NCBI GenBank assembly: GCA_016946835.1
Contig: JACVTC010000069.1
Span: 902,001 to 966,000, forward strand
Source: Neocallimastix lanati (nom. inval.)
Taxonomy: Eukaryota; Neocallimastigomycota; Neocallimastigomycetes; Neocallimastigales; Neocallimastigaceae
Length of the DNA stretch: 64,000 bases
Direction of reading: 5' to 3'
Positions 36,369 to 48,045 of this stretch are shown in pieces (position 1 is the first letter of the stretch; every line of letters begins with the position of its first letter). The notes under the pieces are model-generated. The model searched no databases. It saw only the letters and a program-made list of their open reading frames with translations, and was not told the DNA's origin. The position numbers and the translations under genes were made by a program.

Positions 36369-38099
36369 ATGGCTGGAAGAAGAAGAAATCAAGAACAAGT
36401 TATTAACCTTACCGGAGAAGATATTACTTATAACTCAATAAACTTTAACTATTCCGAAAATTTCAATCAAATTATTGAATTAAATACAGAAAACTACCCT
36501 TGTTGGTGAAGATAGATTCTATATTTGTTAACAATAAACAAGTTGACTAAATATGTCCTTCATCCAATCGTAAAGAAATTTCGAAAAGAGATGCAAGAGA
36601 AGAATTAACGTATTACCCTGAGGATAAATTTGATAGTTCGTTAGTCTATGAAAAGAACACTAATGACATTGACATAACTAACGACATCACGGCGAAATGG
36701 ATTATTATAAATGGGCTTGGAGAACGAACTCAAAAACTAATAAATGGAAATGAAAAGACCGCTTTCCAAATTTGGAACATCTTTCAAGACTCGTTTACCA
36801 AAAGCAAGGAAAGAAGAAAAATCGATATTCAAAACAAAATTGAAACAATGAAGTTTAACACTAAGATCGATATAAACATATTCATTGCTAACTTGCAAAA
36901 TTCAATAGATGAAAATGAGAAAATAGACAACGACCTTAGTACAAGTACAAAATCGGTATTCTAAATAGAAGCTTACCTGAAAGTCTAAGTTGGATAAACG
37001 TTTTCCAACATAAGAGTTATGAATCATGCTGCTCATATGTTAAGGATATCATCCCTAATATTATTTTATCTAATTTAAAAGAAGAAAATTACATTCAGGA
37101 AAACAACAACAATATCCTCTTCAATGTTGAAATAAAAAATAGTAAGAATTATCGAAATGAAAATAAAAATAAAGGTAAAAGAAAAGGCCTCATAAGGAGT
37201 AGTGGAAGATGTAACTACTGTGGAAGAAGAGGACATTACTTTTATGAATGTAAATTCAGAAAAAATAATTTATATAAAAAACAAAATAAAGATAAATTCA
37301 ATAAAAGAACTAAAAAAAAAGAAAATTTTAAAACGATATTAATTATGTGAATACTAATGAGGCCTCTTCAAGTAATTATGACACAATATACACCGATGCT
37401 TTTACTAAAGATTATAATACAGAAAATAATATTGAATTATGTTACTGTAACGTTGAAAAAGAACTTTTAAATGAAGATAGTGACAAAAACTTTCTTTCAT
37501 GTTGGATTTTGGACTCCGGTGCTTCAATCAATATCACAGGCAATATTAATCTTCTTATAAATTTCTTCATTACAAAGATATAATGAAGAAATTAACATAG
37601 CTAATTGACAAATAATTACAGTAGCCCATAAAGGAAAATTTAAGGGTTATGTATACAACAATGAAGTAATACTTAATGAAGTAAACTACTCTCCAGCCAT
37701 CAATAAAAATTTAATATCAGTATGCAAATTACTAAAAGAAAATTACAAAATTGTTTTTAATAATTCAAATAATAAATCATATGCAATCATTTACAATAGT
37801 AACGATAAAAAAATAGTTAATATCAATGCAACTAAAAATAATACATTTAAAATATGGTTTTCCAATAATAGAATAAGTCTCAATAATAATAGCAATCAAC
37901 ATAATAATTTAGAAATAAATTTCACTACACCAAATGCAGCAAGGAAATTAAATTTATGGCATAGAAGATTATGTCACTTTGATATTAGTCATATTACAAA
38001 CAAATTATTAAAGCTAAATATACCAGTTAATCAATGCCCACTATGTACGAATTCAAAACTAAAAAACAAACCATATAAACAAGCAATAAATAAATCGAA
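36369..38099 (+). mobile_element. Ty1/copia retrotransposon, 5' part, fossil
   Basis: Coding sense of a copia Gag begins at the ATG at 36369 (IELNTENYPCW is the usual Gag start motif), followed by a CCHC knuckle (CNYCGRRGHYFYEC near 37.21 kb), protease with WILDSGASINITG near 37.51 kb, and a GAG-pre-integrase zinc region (LWHRRLCHFDISH ... CPLCTNSKL) near 37.96-38.05 kb. It is broken, with several breaks, and ends abruptly at about 38099 against an S-family gene; integrase, reverse transcriptase and RNase H are not there. No LTR could be recognised upstream at 36142-36368. Decay suggests it is older than the Ty3 element. Confidence 0.85.
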
Positions 38100-39149
38100 A
38101 CATTCATTACTATTACGACCATTAACTAATATTCCACTTTTAGGTATTATATCAATTCCATCATCTTCAATATATTCATTAGTAAATCTTTTACCATAAT
38201 TATTATTTATATTTAATACATAGTCATAAGGTATATTTTTACGTTTATAACTCTTATCTTCTTTATATACATTTGTGTTACTATCTTGTATTAATGCAAA
38301 TTGATGCGCCATTCTTTTACCTTTATTATAAGCTGTAAAAAATATCTTTCATCTTTACCATCATTACTCTTAACTACAACAAAAATTAGTACCTATGTTA
38401 CTCTCATGATTAACAAAATAATTTCTACATTCATCTCTCTTACTAATACACAATTCTGCTATTTTATGTATTACATTTAAAGGAATATTTTTTGTTTGTT
38501 TATTATTTAAATATTTAAAACCATTAAATGTTTTTTTATCATATTTATCATTTTCTCTTATATAAGAAGCAATTACATTGTAAAAAACTTCATTATCCGG
38601 AAATAATATTTCAACATCAATTGATGGATCAAATATATTTAGGGGTTTTACTGAATTACCATTATTACCATTATTACCATTATTATTCTCAGTGGTTAAT
38701 CTCCCAAATAAATCATAACTATTTATTATATCTTCAGCAGTTACTTTTCTACCACTACCTATGGTATTTCCAACATTATTAAAATATTTATTATATGTTC
38801 TAACCGCTGCATCATACAAATTATCGTGAAAATAGTTATCAACGTCACTATATATAATTGTTCTAGGAGTTGGAATTTTATTATTAGGTCCAAACTGGTT
38901 CCGATATGCTTGATCATATTTTTTACGTAACTCGGGTATTATATCTAATATTGTTTCATAACGTGGTCTATTATTGTTTTTACCATTATATACCCATAAA
39001 TAACCTTGTTTACTATGAGCTATATTCCCATTATTATCAGCCACTGCTAAAATTAATAACGAAATTTCTTCATTTTCATAATTATTAAGATAACAATTTA
39101 CTTGATATATATTAAACAATAATAAAAATATAAAAATTAATAATAACAT
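38100..39149 (-). pseudogene. S-family secreted protein (copy E), cut at its 3' end
   Basis: From the ATG at 39149: a signal peptide (MLLLIFIFLLLFNIYQVNC), NNYENEEISLLILAVADNNG, TILDIIPELRKKY, YFHDNLYDAAVRTYNKYF, a short Asn-Gly repeat (NNGNNGN), FDPSIDVEILFPDNEVFYNV, ASYIREND and NYFVNHES, open for 259 codons. After a frame change near 38.37 kb the homology continues (AHQFALIQDSNTNVY ... GIDIIPKSGILVNGR) to 38100, where the sequence switches to the copia fossil. It is the best-kept N-terminal half of the family. P copy 2 lies 222 bases upstream on the same strand. Product secreted; function unknown. Confidence 0.7.
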
Positions 39150-39370
39150 TATGTTTAGATGATGTATAATTTATATAATATTAATTTTTTTATTTCTTTT
39201 AGATAATACACTATCATTTTAAAAAATATATATATATATATTTAAACATATAAATAATAATAATTTAAAATAAGAAAACAAAATTGTATTAACTTTTAAT
39301 ATTTTATAATATATTAAATAATAATACTATTATATTAATTTTACTATTTTAAACTTTATTATATTAAAAA

Positions 39371-40789
39371 TTAATCACAGCAAAAATAGCTGTTAAATAA
39401 TTTGTGTGGAGTATTCATTAGTATTTTAAATATTTTACGAATATAATAAGATTTCTTATATCTAGTAAAACCTAAAAATACAATTTTATTATTTCTATAA
39501 ATAATACTATACCAATATTGATCATGATAAATTAATACATAAATTATAAATTTACTATAATTATTATGAATTAATGATGCTAAATAACATAATTTTATTA
39601 TTAAACAGTCAGTATAATTATTGATATTTATATTTAAATTTAATATATAATTAGGATCTTTTAATATTCTATCAATTTTTCTATAACTAGATAAATATAT
39701 ATTAACAAAATCAAAATTTATATCACCAGGAATTAATATATAGGAATCTACATATTTTAATTTTCCATTATATTGAGGATCAAATATATGTATTAATTCA
39801 TTCTGAATATCATAATTATATTTAGTTTTATTATTATTAATTTTCTCAGCACTAATTGGTTCTTTAAGAATTATCTCAAAATTAGATTCAATTTTCGTAA
39901 AATTTATATTATATTTTTTTGAAAAAAGAACATTAAACGTATAGGTAGAATAAACAAAATTTTTTATGTAATAATCACCGAAACAAGTATTAATAAATTC
40001 TTCAGCAAATTTATCTTGACATTTTAAATATAGATCATTTTTTATACAAAGTTTATCTGAATAATATTTTAATGTTTTATAACGATGATTCATTGGAACT
40101 CTATAACCTTTGATATCTTTAATTTTCAAATTATATTTCTTAATTTTATCTAAACAATAATTTAAAATATTAATATCTTTACCAAATTGATAAATTATTT
40201 CTTCTATAATTTCTTCCATGTTATTTTTATTCTTTTTTATAAAATTTTCTAATAATTGGTGATGTGTATTTGAATAAAAATTTTTAAATATTTCAAATGT
40301 TATATATGGTAAAAATTTTAAATCCATATCATCAACATAAAATAATATAAATACTTTAGTGTATATATGCATATAATTATATAAATATTTTAAATAAAAA
40401 TTCATTTCAGACTTTGCTATAATTTCTTCTAAAAATTCATTATCCCTTTCATTTAATAATTTATCAATAAAAAATTTATTAATAATAATTAATGATTGAA
40501 AATTAGATATTTCTTCATTTAAAGGATAATATTTATTAAATATAGATCTATATTCTTTATAAAAATATTTTAATCTATTATATTGTTTATCATTATTTAT
40601 TAAAAAAAATTGATTATTTATTATACTAATATCAACAACAAATTCATGATCCTTTATTTTATCATAATTAAATAATGGCTCTTTCAAAAATATGCCTTGT
40701 TCTGCGATAAATAATAATCTTTTAGGATCACATTTACCATTTAATTCTTTGTAAAAATCTTTAGTATTCTCCTCAAAAGATTTTGACAT
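39371..40789 (-). CDS. P-family protein of unknown function (copy 2), intact
   Basis: An open frame of 472 codons from MSKSFEENTKDFYKEL to a TAA after YFCCD. No signal peptide, no clear membrane segment and no recognised domain; composition is Lys/Asn/Tyr/Ile-rich with many aromatic residues. It is about 65-70 percent like copy 1 by eye over the whole length and more distantly like copy 3 at 56.7 kb. Blocks kept in all three: RLL-x-IA near residue 25, EPLFNYDKIK or EPLFNYNKIK, AEEFIN or SEEFIN, LLHNNY-like and NTP near the end. All of about ten Gln codons are CAA or CAG, so TAA does not code for Gln here. It lies just upstream of S copy E on the same strand. A role linked to S is suggested only by repeated pairing. 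Confidence 0.8.
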   Translation of the reverse strand: MSKSFEENTKDFYKELNGKCDPKRLLFIAEQGIFLKEPLFNYDKIKDHEFVVDISIINNQFFLINNDKQYNRLKYFYKEYRSIFNKYYPLNEEISNFQSLIIINKFFIDKLLNERDNEFLEEIIAKSEMNFYLKYLYNYMHIYTKVFILFYVDDMDLKFLPYITFEIFKNFYSNTHHQLLENFIKKNKNNMEEIIEEIIYQFGKDINILNYCLDKIKKYNLKIKDIKGYRVPMNHRYKTLKYYSDKLCIKNDLYLKCQDKFAEEFINTCFGDYYIKNFVYSTYTFNVLFSKKYNINFTKIESNFEIILKEPISAEKINNNKTKYNYDIQNELIHIFDPQYNGKLKYVDSYILIPGDINFDFVNIYLSSYRKIDRILKDPNYILNLNININNYTDCLIIKLCYLASLIHNNYSKFIIYVLIYHDQYWYSIIYRNNKIVFLGFTRYKKSYYIRKIFKILMNTPHKLFNSYFCCD

Positions 40790-41619
40790 TTTTATGAAAC
40801 TTATTTAAAATTATTGAATTTTAATATTTATTTATATTTATAAAATCATTTTATAAATAAATAAATAAAGTTAATATTATTTAAAGTTCTAATAAAGAGT
40901 TCAAATTATATATTTCTTTTATTATAAATTTATAATTTATTTTTATAAAAATATATCTTTTCGAAAACAATTTTTTAAAATAATATGTAATGTATAAATT
41001 AAATAACATTTTTTTTATATCACTAATCATTATTTAAAATTTTATTATTTTTTTTTTTTAATAAAAGTTAAAAGTTCATAAGTACGGAATTTTTTCCACT
41101 TTAAAATTATACATCTTTTTAATTTATTTTTATATTAAAAATATTTTAATAAAAAATAATAAAAAAATAAGATTAATAATAAAAAGTATTATTTTATTAT
41201 TAGTATTTCATTTAAAATTTTTTAATCTTTTTTATTTATTTGATATCTTAATTCTTGGTTATGATATGATATTAAAAATAGTTTATTTATAATTTGTTTT
41301 AAAATTACATAAATTATTATATTTATTTATATATGGATATTATTTTTAATTAAAATTTAATGATTTCTAAAATAAATTATATATATGTAATTTTTTTACA
41401 TATTTTTGACATTATAATATAAATCTTTATATTAAAATAATTTATATATTGGATATGTGTTTTATTACATATAATATAATTCTTTATTTCATAGTTTATT
41501 TTATAAAATGATATTTTTATTTTTTAGTAACAAAAAAAAATATTAAATATTTTGTTAATTAATAATACTTAATAAAATATATTTTATTTTAATTATATAA
41601 ATTAATTAAAGAAATAAAA
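40790..41619. other. AT-rich spacer
   Basis: No gene, repeat array or structured element seen. Its first 200 bases resemble the upstream region of P copy 1 (29606-29830: ATTTTAATATTTATTTATAT, AAAGTTCTAATAAAGAGTTCA, then ATGTAATGTATAAATTA), so the duplicated block reaches beyond the coding part and probably includes the P promoter. Confidence 0.6.
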
Positions 41620-42320
41620 ATGAAACTTATTATTTTATTGTTAGTGTTATCTGTTTCTACTTTATCTTATGCTAATTCTATTAATTTTTTGAAATTAATA
41701 AAAAGGTCAGTTACTTTTGATGAAGAAGCTTTCATGAATAATTTAAGTGAAGAATTTATTAATGAATTAGATAATTCAGAATATAATAATGAATGTATGC
41801 CAGAATTTTACAATTAGCAATTATAAGCAGGTATGTCAACAAATTAAATCTGATAAATGCCAAAAGTTTTACAATGATCCCGATAAATCAAAGTATTATT
41901 CTATCAGTAGTAAGATTCCTCAATACAATGAAATTTTTAATCCACTTGTATATAAATCTGCTATTCAAGGATTACAATTAAAATGCCAATTTGATGAAAA
42001 CGGGGAATTATGTCCATTTTCTCTTTATTCAATTATAAAAACTGGTGCTGATGAAGTTTTAGATGACACATGCAAATCCAATAAATGCACTGAAGAATTA
42101 CTTGAAGTTTATAAAGACACTAATATAGACCAACTTACCGCTTTAGAAAATTCTTCTTTTTTTCTGGAAATTTCTCTTATGAAGAATTATCGGTTATAAA
42201 TATATTATTACTGCATTAAAATCTGAAAAATGTCAATCTCAACATGCTACAAGTAATGCTAGGCATACTAAAACCAATGAGTCTTTATTAATTTCTTTAC
42301 TTTTGTTATTACTGTTATAA
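41620..42320 (+). pseudogene. Small Cys-rich secreted protein with GPI-type tail, frame changed twice
   Basis: The ATG at 41620 starts a good signal peptide (MKLIILLLVLSVSTLSYANS). A Cys-spaced domain follows (NECMPEF, then TISNYKQVCQQIKSDKCQKF, LKCQFDENGELCPFS, DTCKSNKCTEELLEVY), which I recall as common among secreted proteins of gut fungi, though I cannot name the family. The end HTKTNESLLISLLLLLLL is a polar stretch plus hydrophobic tail, as for GPI anchoring at the plasma membrane or wall. Frame changes of one base lie near 41.80 and about 42.15-42.20 kb, at T- or A-rich places. It would be about 233 residues. Spacer of 1.6 kb upstream and 1.5 kb downstream. Confidence 0.65.
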
Positions 42321-43852
42321 TAGTAGAAATTGACTGTTCTATTAAATAAATAGACAAATAACATATCATTAAATCATTTAAATATTATTATTAAATATTT
42401 GATAATGAAAATTTAAATAAATAAATGATATTATTAACAAGTTAAAATTAAAATATATTTATATAAATATGTATTAAAAAATTAATAATTCTAAACTTTT
42501 AACATATTATCTCTTAATTAAAAAAAAAAATCTAAATATTAGCATTTGTATTAAATAAACATTTACTGAAATGACTCATTTATTTATAAAAGTAAATATA
42601 TTTATTTAATATATATTACATTTAAATTTGAATTTCAAAGTTCGATTTTAAATATTTATCAAAGAACACTTTCGTATCTAAAGTGACATTTTTTGAGAAT
42701 TACAAATATATGGTATAGTTTTGATAAGTAGTAAACAAACTTTACCAACTATGTATTATTATTTTAATTATTAAAAAGTATAAATAAATTTACAATAATT
42801 AGAATTTTAAACATTTATTGTACATGTCTATCTCTTGTTAAATAATATAAAATATAATTTTTATAAACTCAAAGAAAATCCATCATTTATTAAAAAATAT
42901 AATACTCAAATAAGAAATTAAATAAACAAATTTAAAATAATAACAAATAAAGGACTTATAAATTAATAAATATGAATTCAATCTAAAAAAAAAAATTATT
43001 TATAGATATTTTAAAAGTAAAATAAAATTGAATATAAAATTAGATATAAAATATTATAATTATTAATACATTATTATTCGTTATATTTTTTTAAATTTAA
43101 ATAATTAAAATTTTTTAAAAATTAAATTTTATTATATATATATTAAGGATGATACTAATCAATTAATATCATGTAAATACTAAATGTAAAATAAAGTTAT
43201 ATGAAGTATTTGTTTATTGGCATTATTTAGTATTGTGGAGTTTATATTTTAAATTGTCTTTTACTCGAGCAATATAATCTTAATAAACGAATATAGCAAT
43301 GTACAATATTAATGTACTAATATTAAATATTTAATTGATTATGTATTTACAAAAGTCACATTTATATTGTTCTAAGGTGAATAATACTTATTTAATGTAA
43401 TTACTACTAAATATTTAAGTAATGTTTTTTGATGTTATTATTTTGAATGTAATAAATATCTTTATTTAGTATGCTTAAACATTTTGAATAAAATATTATA
43501 ATTCTTATAATTCTTATAATTCTTAAAAATTTAGTATAAAAAAAAATATAAAGTAATAATAAAAATGCCCAATGTAATATTTTTGTATTGAATATATGTA
43601 TTTAAATAATAACACCGTTTATTAATTATTTATGAATAAATCTTTTATTAAATTTTTTTTTCTTTTTGATTTTAAAAATATGTCATTTAAATAATAACTT
43701 AAATTCAAATATAATAAATAATAAAAAATTGGTTTGAGTATATAACTTCTTTTTATAGAATTTAAATGACTTGTATTCTACTTTAACTTAAAGATTAATT
43801 TAAAATGAAAATTATTAAATTTATTAATCAAAAAAGTAATTAAAAAAATTAA
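42321..43852. other. AT-rich spacer
   Basis: I see no gene or repeat array here, only AT-rich sequence with a few unique G/C-bearing words. Confidence 0.6.
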
Positions 43853-44407
43853 ATAAAATTTTTAATAAAAATTAATTTTCTAAATTTTTTATTTTCATTT
43901 CTATTATCCATTAATGCAATATATTGTATCATTTTGACATCTAATGCTGAAGGTAATTTTAGAAAAGAATACGAAACTAAGTTAACTAAAAGATCACGTT
44001 GGGATAATGACTTTAATTCAAAAATTTTTGATGACATGAGAAAGGAAATGGAAGATAACCCTATCTACGATGAAATGAGAAAAGAAATGGAAAATGATCA
44101 TATCTACGATGAAATGAGAAATGATATAGGAACTAATCCAATCTATGATGAAATGAGAAAGGAAATGGAAATTAATCCTATCTACGACGACATGAGAGGG
44201 GAATTGGAAGAAAAACAGAAAAAAACTAAAACTACTGCAAAAAAGCAAGCTCTTCCAACTATACTATCTAGTGATAAGTGTGGCTCTAAGAAGGATGGAA
44301 TATACATTTATAAATGTAATTATTGTTGTAGTAAATATGAATATTGTGGTAAATCAAGTGACTACTGTGATTCTGGATGCCAATCAAGATACGGTAAATG
44401 TTGGTAA
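43853..44407 (+). CDS. Secreted chitin-binding (hevein-type, CBM18) protein, start codon missing
   Basis: The C-terminal 42 residues are a hevein-type chitin-binding module: CGSKKDGIYIYKCNYCCSKY ... YCGKSSDYCDSGCQSRYGKCW, with eight Cys in the usual CC and YCG pattern. Before it is a linker with about five 15-residue repeats (NPIYDEMRKEMEI and like). Upstream in the same frame, at 43853-43925, lies a signal-peptide-like stretch (KFLIKINFLNFLFSFLLSIN), but it opens with ATA instead of ATG. An in-frame ATG at 43805 is followed by TAA; it could serve only if an intron removes the stops. The likely product is a wall- or chitin-binding protein of about 180 residues. Either the start is mutated or a short first exon was missed. 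Confidence 0.8.
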   Translation: MKFLIKINFLNFLFSFLLSINAIYCIILTSNAEGNFRKEYETKLTKRSRWDNDFNSKIFDDMRKEMEDNPIYDEMRKEMENDHIYDEMRNDIGTNPIYDEMRKEMEINPIYDDMRGELEEKQKKTKTTAKKQALPTILSSDKCGSKKDGIYIYKCNYCCSKYEYCGKSSDYCDSGCQSRYGKCW

Positions 44408-45591
44408 TTATAAGTTAAAAATTACTATTAAGTTTATTATAAATTAAAATCTTTTAAGTCAATAAATTTATCTATTAACTTGCATATAATTATAATTTTT
44501 AAAAATTTATATATAAGTATAAATAAATATTATTATAAATATAATAAATAATAGAATATTTATTCATCAATAAAATTCTAAATTACTATTAAATTAATAA
44601 ATATATTAATTTAAAAAACATAAATTAAACTAAACAAATTACACATTCTACACTATTTATATTAATTTTATTAGTTTTTATTCATAATGAAAATTTGGAA
44701 AGTTACTAAAAATTTAATTTTTTAAAGTTTAATATAACTATTATTTAATATTTAATAGGAATAATAAATAATAAATATAAAAAAAAAATTCATTATATCA
44801 ATTTAATTATTTTTGTTATTTTTTTTATTTTGTTCGACTTTATCCCATGATTACTTTTAAAAAAAATTTGATTTACAGTATATATATATATTTTATTTTT
44901 AATTCTCGTATGTAGTGCTTTTTAGTCCTCTCAAGGCACAGGAATATTAAGGTAGTCATAATATCTCTGTATTCTTTTGTATATGTGAATATTGTCTCCG
45001 CTAGACCGCTTTACTTAGAAAAATAAATATAATGAAATACGCTTTTCTATATAAAATTTTAAATATTGAAAAATAAAAACAAACTAATATATTTTTATGA
45101 TTGATTTTTAAAATATGATTTATTATTATTGTATTATTTAAGTATATTTATATTTTAAAATATATATTTATATATATAAAATTTAATGAAACTAAATTTT
45201 TTTTTAAAAGTAGTAATTTTTATAATTACAATGGTATAAATTATAATATATTATTAAATGTTTAAAATTTTCACATTTCTTTTAATTTTGATAACTTTTT
45301 AAATTTTTAAATTTTTTTTAAAAAAAAAAAGTAAATATAAGAAAAGTATTTTATTAATATATATATATTTAAAAAAATTTTATTAATAAAATAACAATAA
45401 CATAAATTAATTAAGATTAAATATTTAAATAAAAATTATTAATAAAATAGATTTTACTAGTTTTATCGGTTCAATTGTTTAACCGATAAACACTAGTATT
45501 TTTTTTAATATTCTAGTTATAATAAATAAAAAGTTATTAAAATTTGGAAAGAGTGGGTGTCAAACCCTAAGAGTTCAGCCCGATGGTCATG
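44408..45591. other. Spacer with two GC-richer patches
   Basis: No gene. At 44910-45020 a patch (AGTCCTCTCAAGGCACAGG, GTCTCCGCTAGACCGC) and at 45540-45620 another (GTGTCAAACCCTAAGAGTTC, CGATGGTCATGGTAAC) stand out against AT-only sequence; they look like short interspersed repeat remnants. An inverted repeat TTTTATCGGTT/AACCGATAAA is near 45458-45490. Confidence 0.5.
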
Positions 45592-45596
45592 GTAAC

Positions 45597-46009
45597 TTAG
45601 CATTGAACCATGGTTACTAATTTGCTAGTTATTAGTTTCGTTACATATGATGTAATTAAATTGGCTATTTTCTTGTTCGATACATTGTTTATAAGTGATG
45701 GAGGATGAATCAATATCGTCGGTAAATACATTGTAATCAAAAAATACAAACAAAAAATTCCATTAATATTTTTAGATATATTACTGAGCATCCTAGAAAT
45801 ATTAATGTAGCTAAAATCATTTAGAGCGAAAAAGCAAGTAGCAACATAATAAATATCTTTAATTCTATATTCTGAATGGTATTTTGAAGTATTGAGATAC
45901 GATTACGAATTTCGGACTTAGAAATACATTCTTTCAAAACTTTTATTTTTTCATGGTCAGGTTCAACACAAACAATTTTGAGAAAATTTTTCCACTTGTG
46001 AAGATCCAT
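45597..46009 (-). pseudogene. Small membrane protein of unknown origin, broken
   Basis: The ATG at 46009 opens MDLHKWKNFLKIVCVEPDHE and a helical stretch rich in charged residues, then a hydrophobic segment (IFIMLLLAFSL, and after a stop MILATLIFLGCSVIY). A coding-looking stretch in another frame follows (DYNVFTDDIDSSSITYKQCI) to about 45620. It would be about 125 residues with one or two membrane segments. It uses visibly more G and C than the host genes around, like the RNA-polymerase fragment 0.5 kb away on the same strand, so both may have come in together. No homologue recognised. As possible virus debris it is treated as a fossil. Confidence 0.4.
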
Positions 46010-46039
46010 TTTAATTAAGATACTTTAAAATTAATTTCG

Positions 46040-46510
46040 GAATATTTTTATATAGTTAAAATTAGTTTAAATATTTTACAAAAATAGTTTTGAATTGTAA
46101 ATATATAAACATTAGTATTAATAATATTTATCAATATATATATATCTAATGAGTTTTTATTGAATTTAATTATTATTGTAAATAAGTTGAAAGTTTATTG
46201 AATTAATTAATGTTTAGTTTTAGTTAATTATTATTTAATAAAATTATTAATAAATATTATGTTTATAAAGAAATAGTAATATATTTAAGTTAGATAGAAA
46301 TAATATATTATAATATAATCATAAAAAATTATAAATACATGTAAATTTCTATAATTAAATCGATGTATTAGTTATTGACTATCAAATAGTTAATTACAAG
46401 AAGAGATTTATTTTTAAATTTAATAAAAGATTATTTATTAAAAAAGTAATTTTTTTTTATTACGTATTTAAAATATTTTGTGTATTTTGTTATTTGTAAT
46501 CTGTTTCTTC
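46040..46510 (+). repeat. Dispersed repeat, copy 2
   Basis: Counterpart of 32930-33345, best from about 46310 on (ATAAATACATGTAAATTTC, AATCGATGTATTAGTTATTG, GTAATCTGTTTCTTC). It lies directly behind the RNA-polymerase fragment. Confidence 0.55.
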
Positions 46511-46518
46511 TAAACTCT

Positions 46519-48045
46519 TTATACCCACATAAATTTTAAATAGAATTCATTACCGTAATTTGAAATAGCATTAAGTAAAATAGTTTGATTTTTATCACTG
46601 ATAACATCTAGTAATATTCCTTTATCTACGATCAATTTACCTTCATGATCATGTAAAGTAAGCGTTCTAGGAAGTAATAAATATAACAGATGAGCATATG
46701 GGATATCTGTATTATTCATACGCGATTTGTAGTATTTACAAAATTTTTTCCAATCACTATCAGGAATGCCCAATTTATCGCGCATTCTTTTAACAATATC
46801 AATATCAATAATTTCTTTATTACGTGTCATATTATAAATTCCGGTTAAAGTATCTTGTATAAATTTGATCATAATAGAAGCATTTTTAAATGACCGGATA
46901 TTATTTGCAATATTTAATTTTGCGGCCAACTCTTCTTTAGTTTCTTCACCCGTTAACCAAAAAATGTTCATTTCGTCACCGTCAAAATCCGCTTGAAAGA
47001 CATTAGCAATAAGTGGATTGATCTGAATGGTTCGACAGTTACTTAGACGAGAATGAACGGCTAAGATTGTAGTAGTTTGAAGTGTAGGTTGTCTATTGAT
47101 GATAGCAAAGTCATTGGTTTTATACCCATAGGGAATTAAGGAATCAGTAAAGACTTTAGGAATTAATACTACATCTAAAGGGATATCAATATTTGGTACG
47201 ATAACACTTCGAAGACAAAAATTTTGACGCTTAGCTAAACACATACTTCGGAAAATAACATTTTTTCCTGATAACATCTGTTTAATATAATTTCTATTAG
47301 CATCCTCAACCGAATCGTTTTTACTAAGAATACCTAAAATTTTCTTGTATAAATTATACGCACGTACAATGTAGACGGACTTAATTAAATTTCCATTGTG
47401 ATATTGGTAGTTGAGATCTAATACACATTGATATAATGTTGTTACGTTATTATGAATCGTAGTGTTGCTAGAATCTAGAATAGATGGTCTCATATTGATT
47501 GGTAAAACTGGAATATTTTTGATAAACACATTAAGTAAATGATTTTGTAGCTCTGTAGTTTTTGAAAAATTTGCAGAACGAATTTCTTCATACATTTGCT
47601 CGATAGATAATGTTTCTCTACCAAAAGTGAAAGAATATTCTGAAATATTCTTTGACTCTTTTTCAAAATTTTTGGAATACTTGGATTTATTGGATGTGAC
47701 TTCCTCCGATTTAACTTTATGATATGAAAATGTTGTAGCAACTACACGTTTTTCGCAACAGGGGTTATTAGGGGAAAGTAAAGGATCATATTTTTTACAA
47801 ACTGGACAAATATGACTTATTTCTTTACATAATATGTTTACAAATACAGGATGAACAATTCTGTTATAAAGTGGTATTCTTCCCGTGTGTCCTGGACAAT
47901 CTATCATTGATTTACATTGTTTACATGGTAATTGAGGATTGAGAGTAAATGATGTTGTATTATCCGTTAATTCATTCTTATTTTTAATAAGGATCGTTTC
48001 CTTTTCAAATTCTTCATCTGTATATAAATTAAACTTTAAATACAT
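46519..48045 (-). mobile_element. Fragment of a virus-like DNA-directed RNA polymerase largest subunit (NCLDV or linear-plasmid type), fossil
   Basis: A 508-residue product homologous to the N-terminal part of Rpb1/beta-prime: a zinc clamp (CKQCKSMIDCPGHTGRIPL, HP near residue 65), a second Cys cluster (CPVCKKY ... CCEKR), a core region (GKNVIFRSMCLAKRQNFCLR), INRQPTLQ, and the metal-binding catalytic loop NVFQADFDGDEMN with all three Asp. It is far shorter than cellular Rpb1 (over 1,400) and stops not far beyond the active-site domain; no further Rpb1 motifs were seen before 46040. Very short clamp regions and divergence from cellular Pol I, II or III suggest a nucleocytoplasmic large DNA virus or a cytoplasmic linear plasmid. 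Base use is clearly richer in G and C than the host genes. It is a truncated insertion; the part still present is in good order, so it seems young. Confidence 0.75.

Noticed and set aside
46519-48045. The host's own RNA polymerase II (or I, III) large subunit
   Set aside because: Clamp and dock regions are far too short, motifs around ADFDGD differ, most of the protein is absent and base use is foreign.
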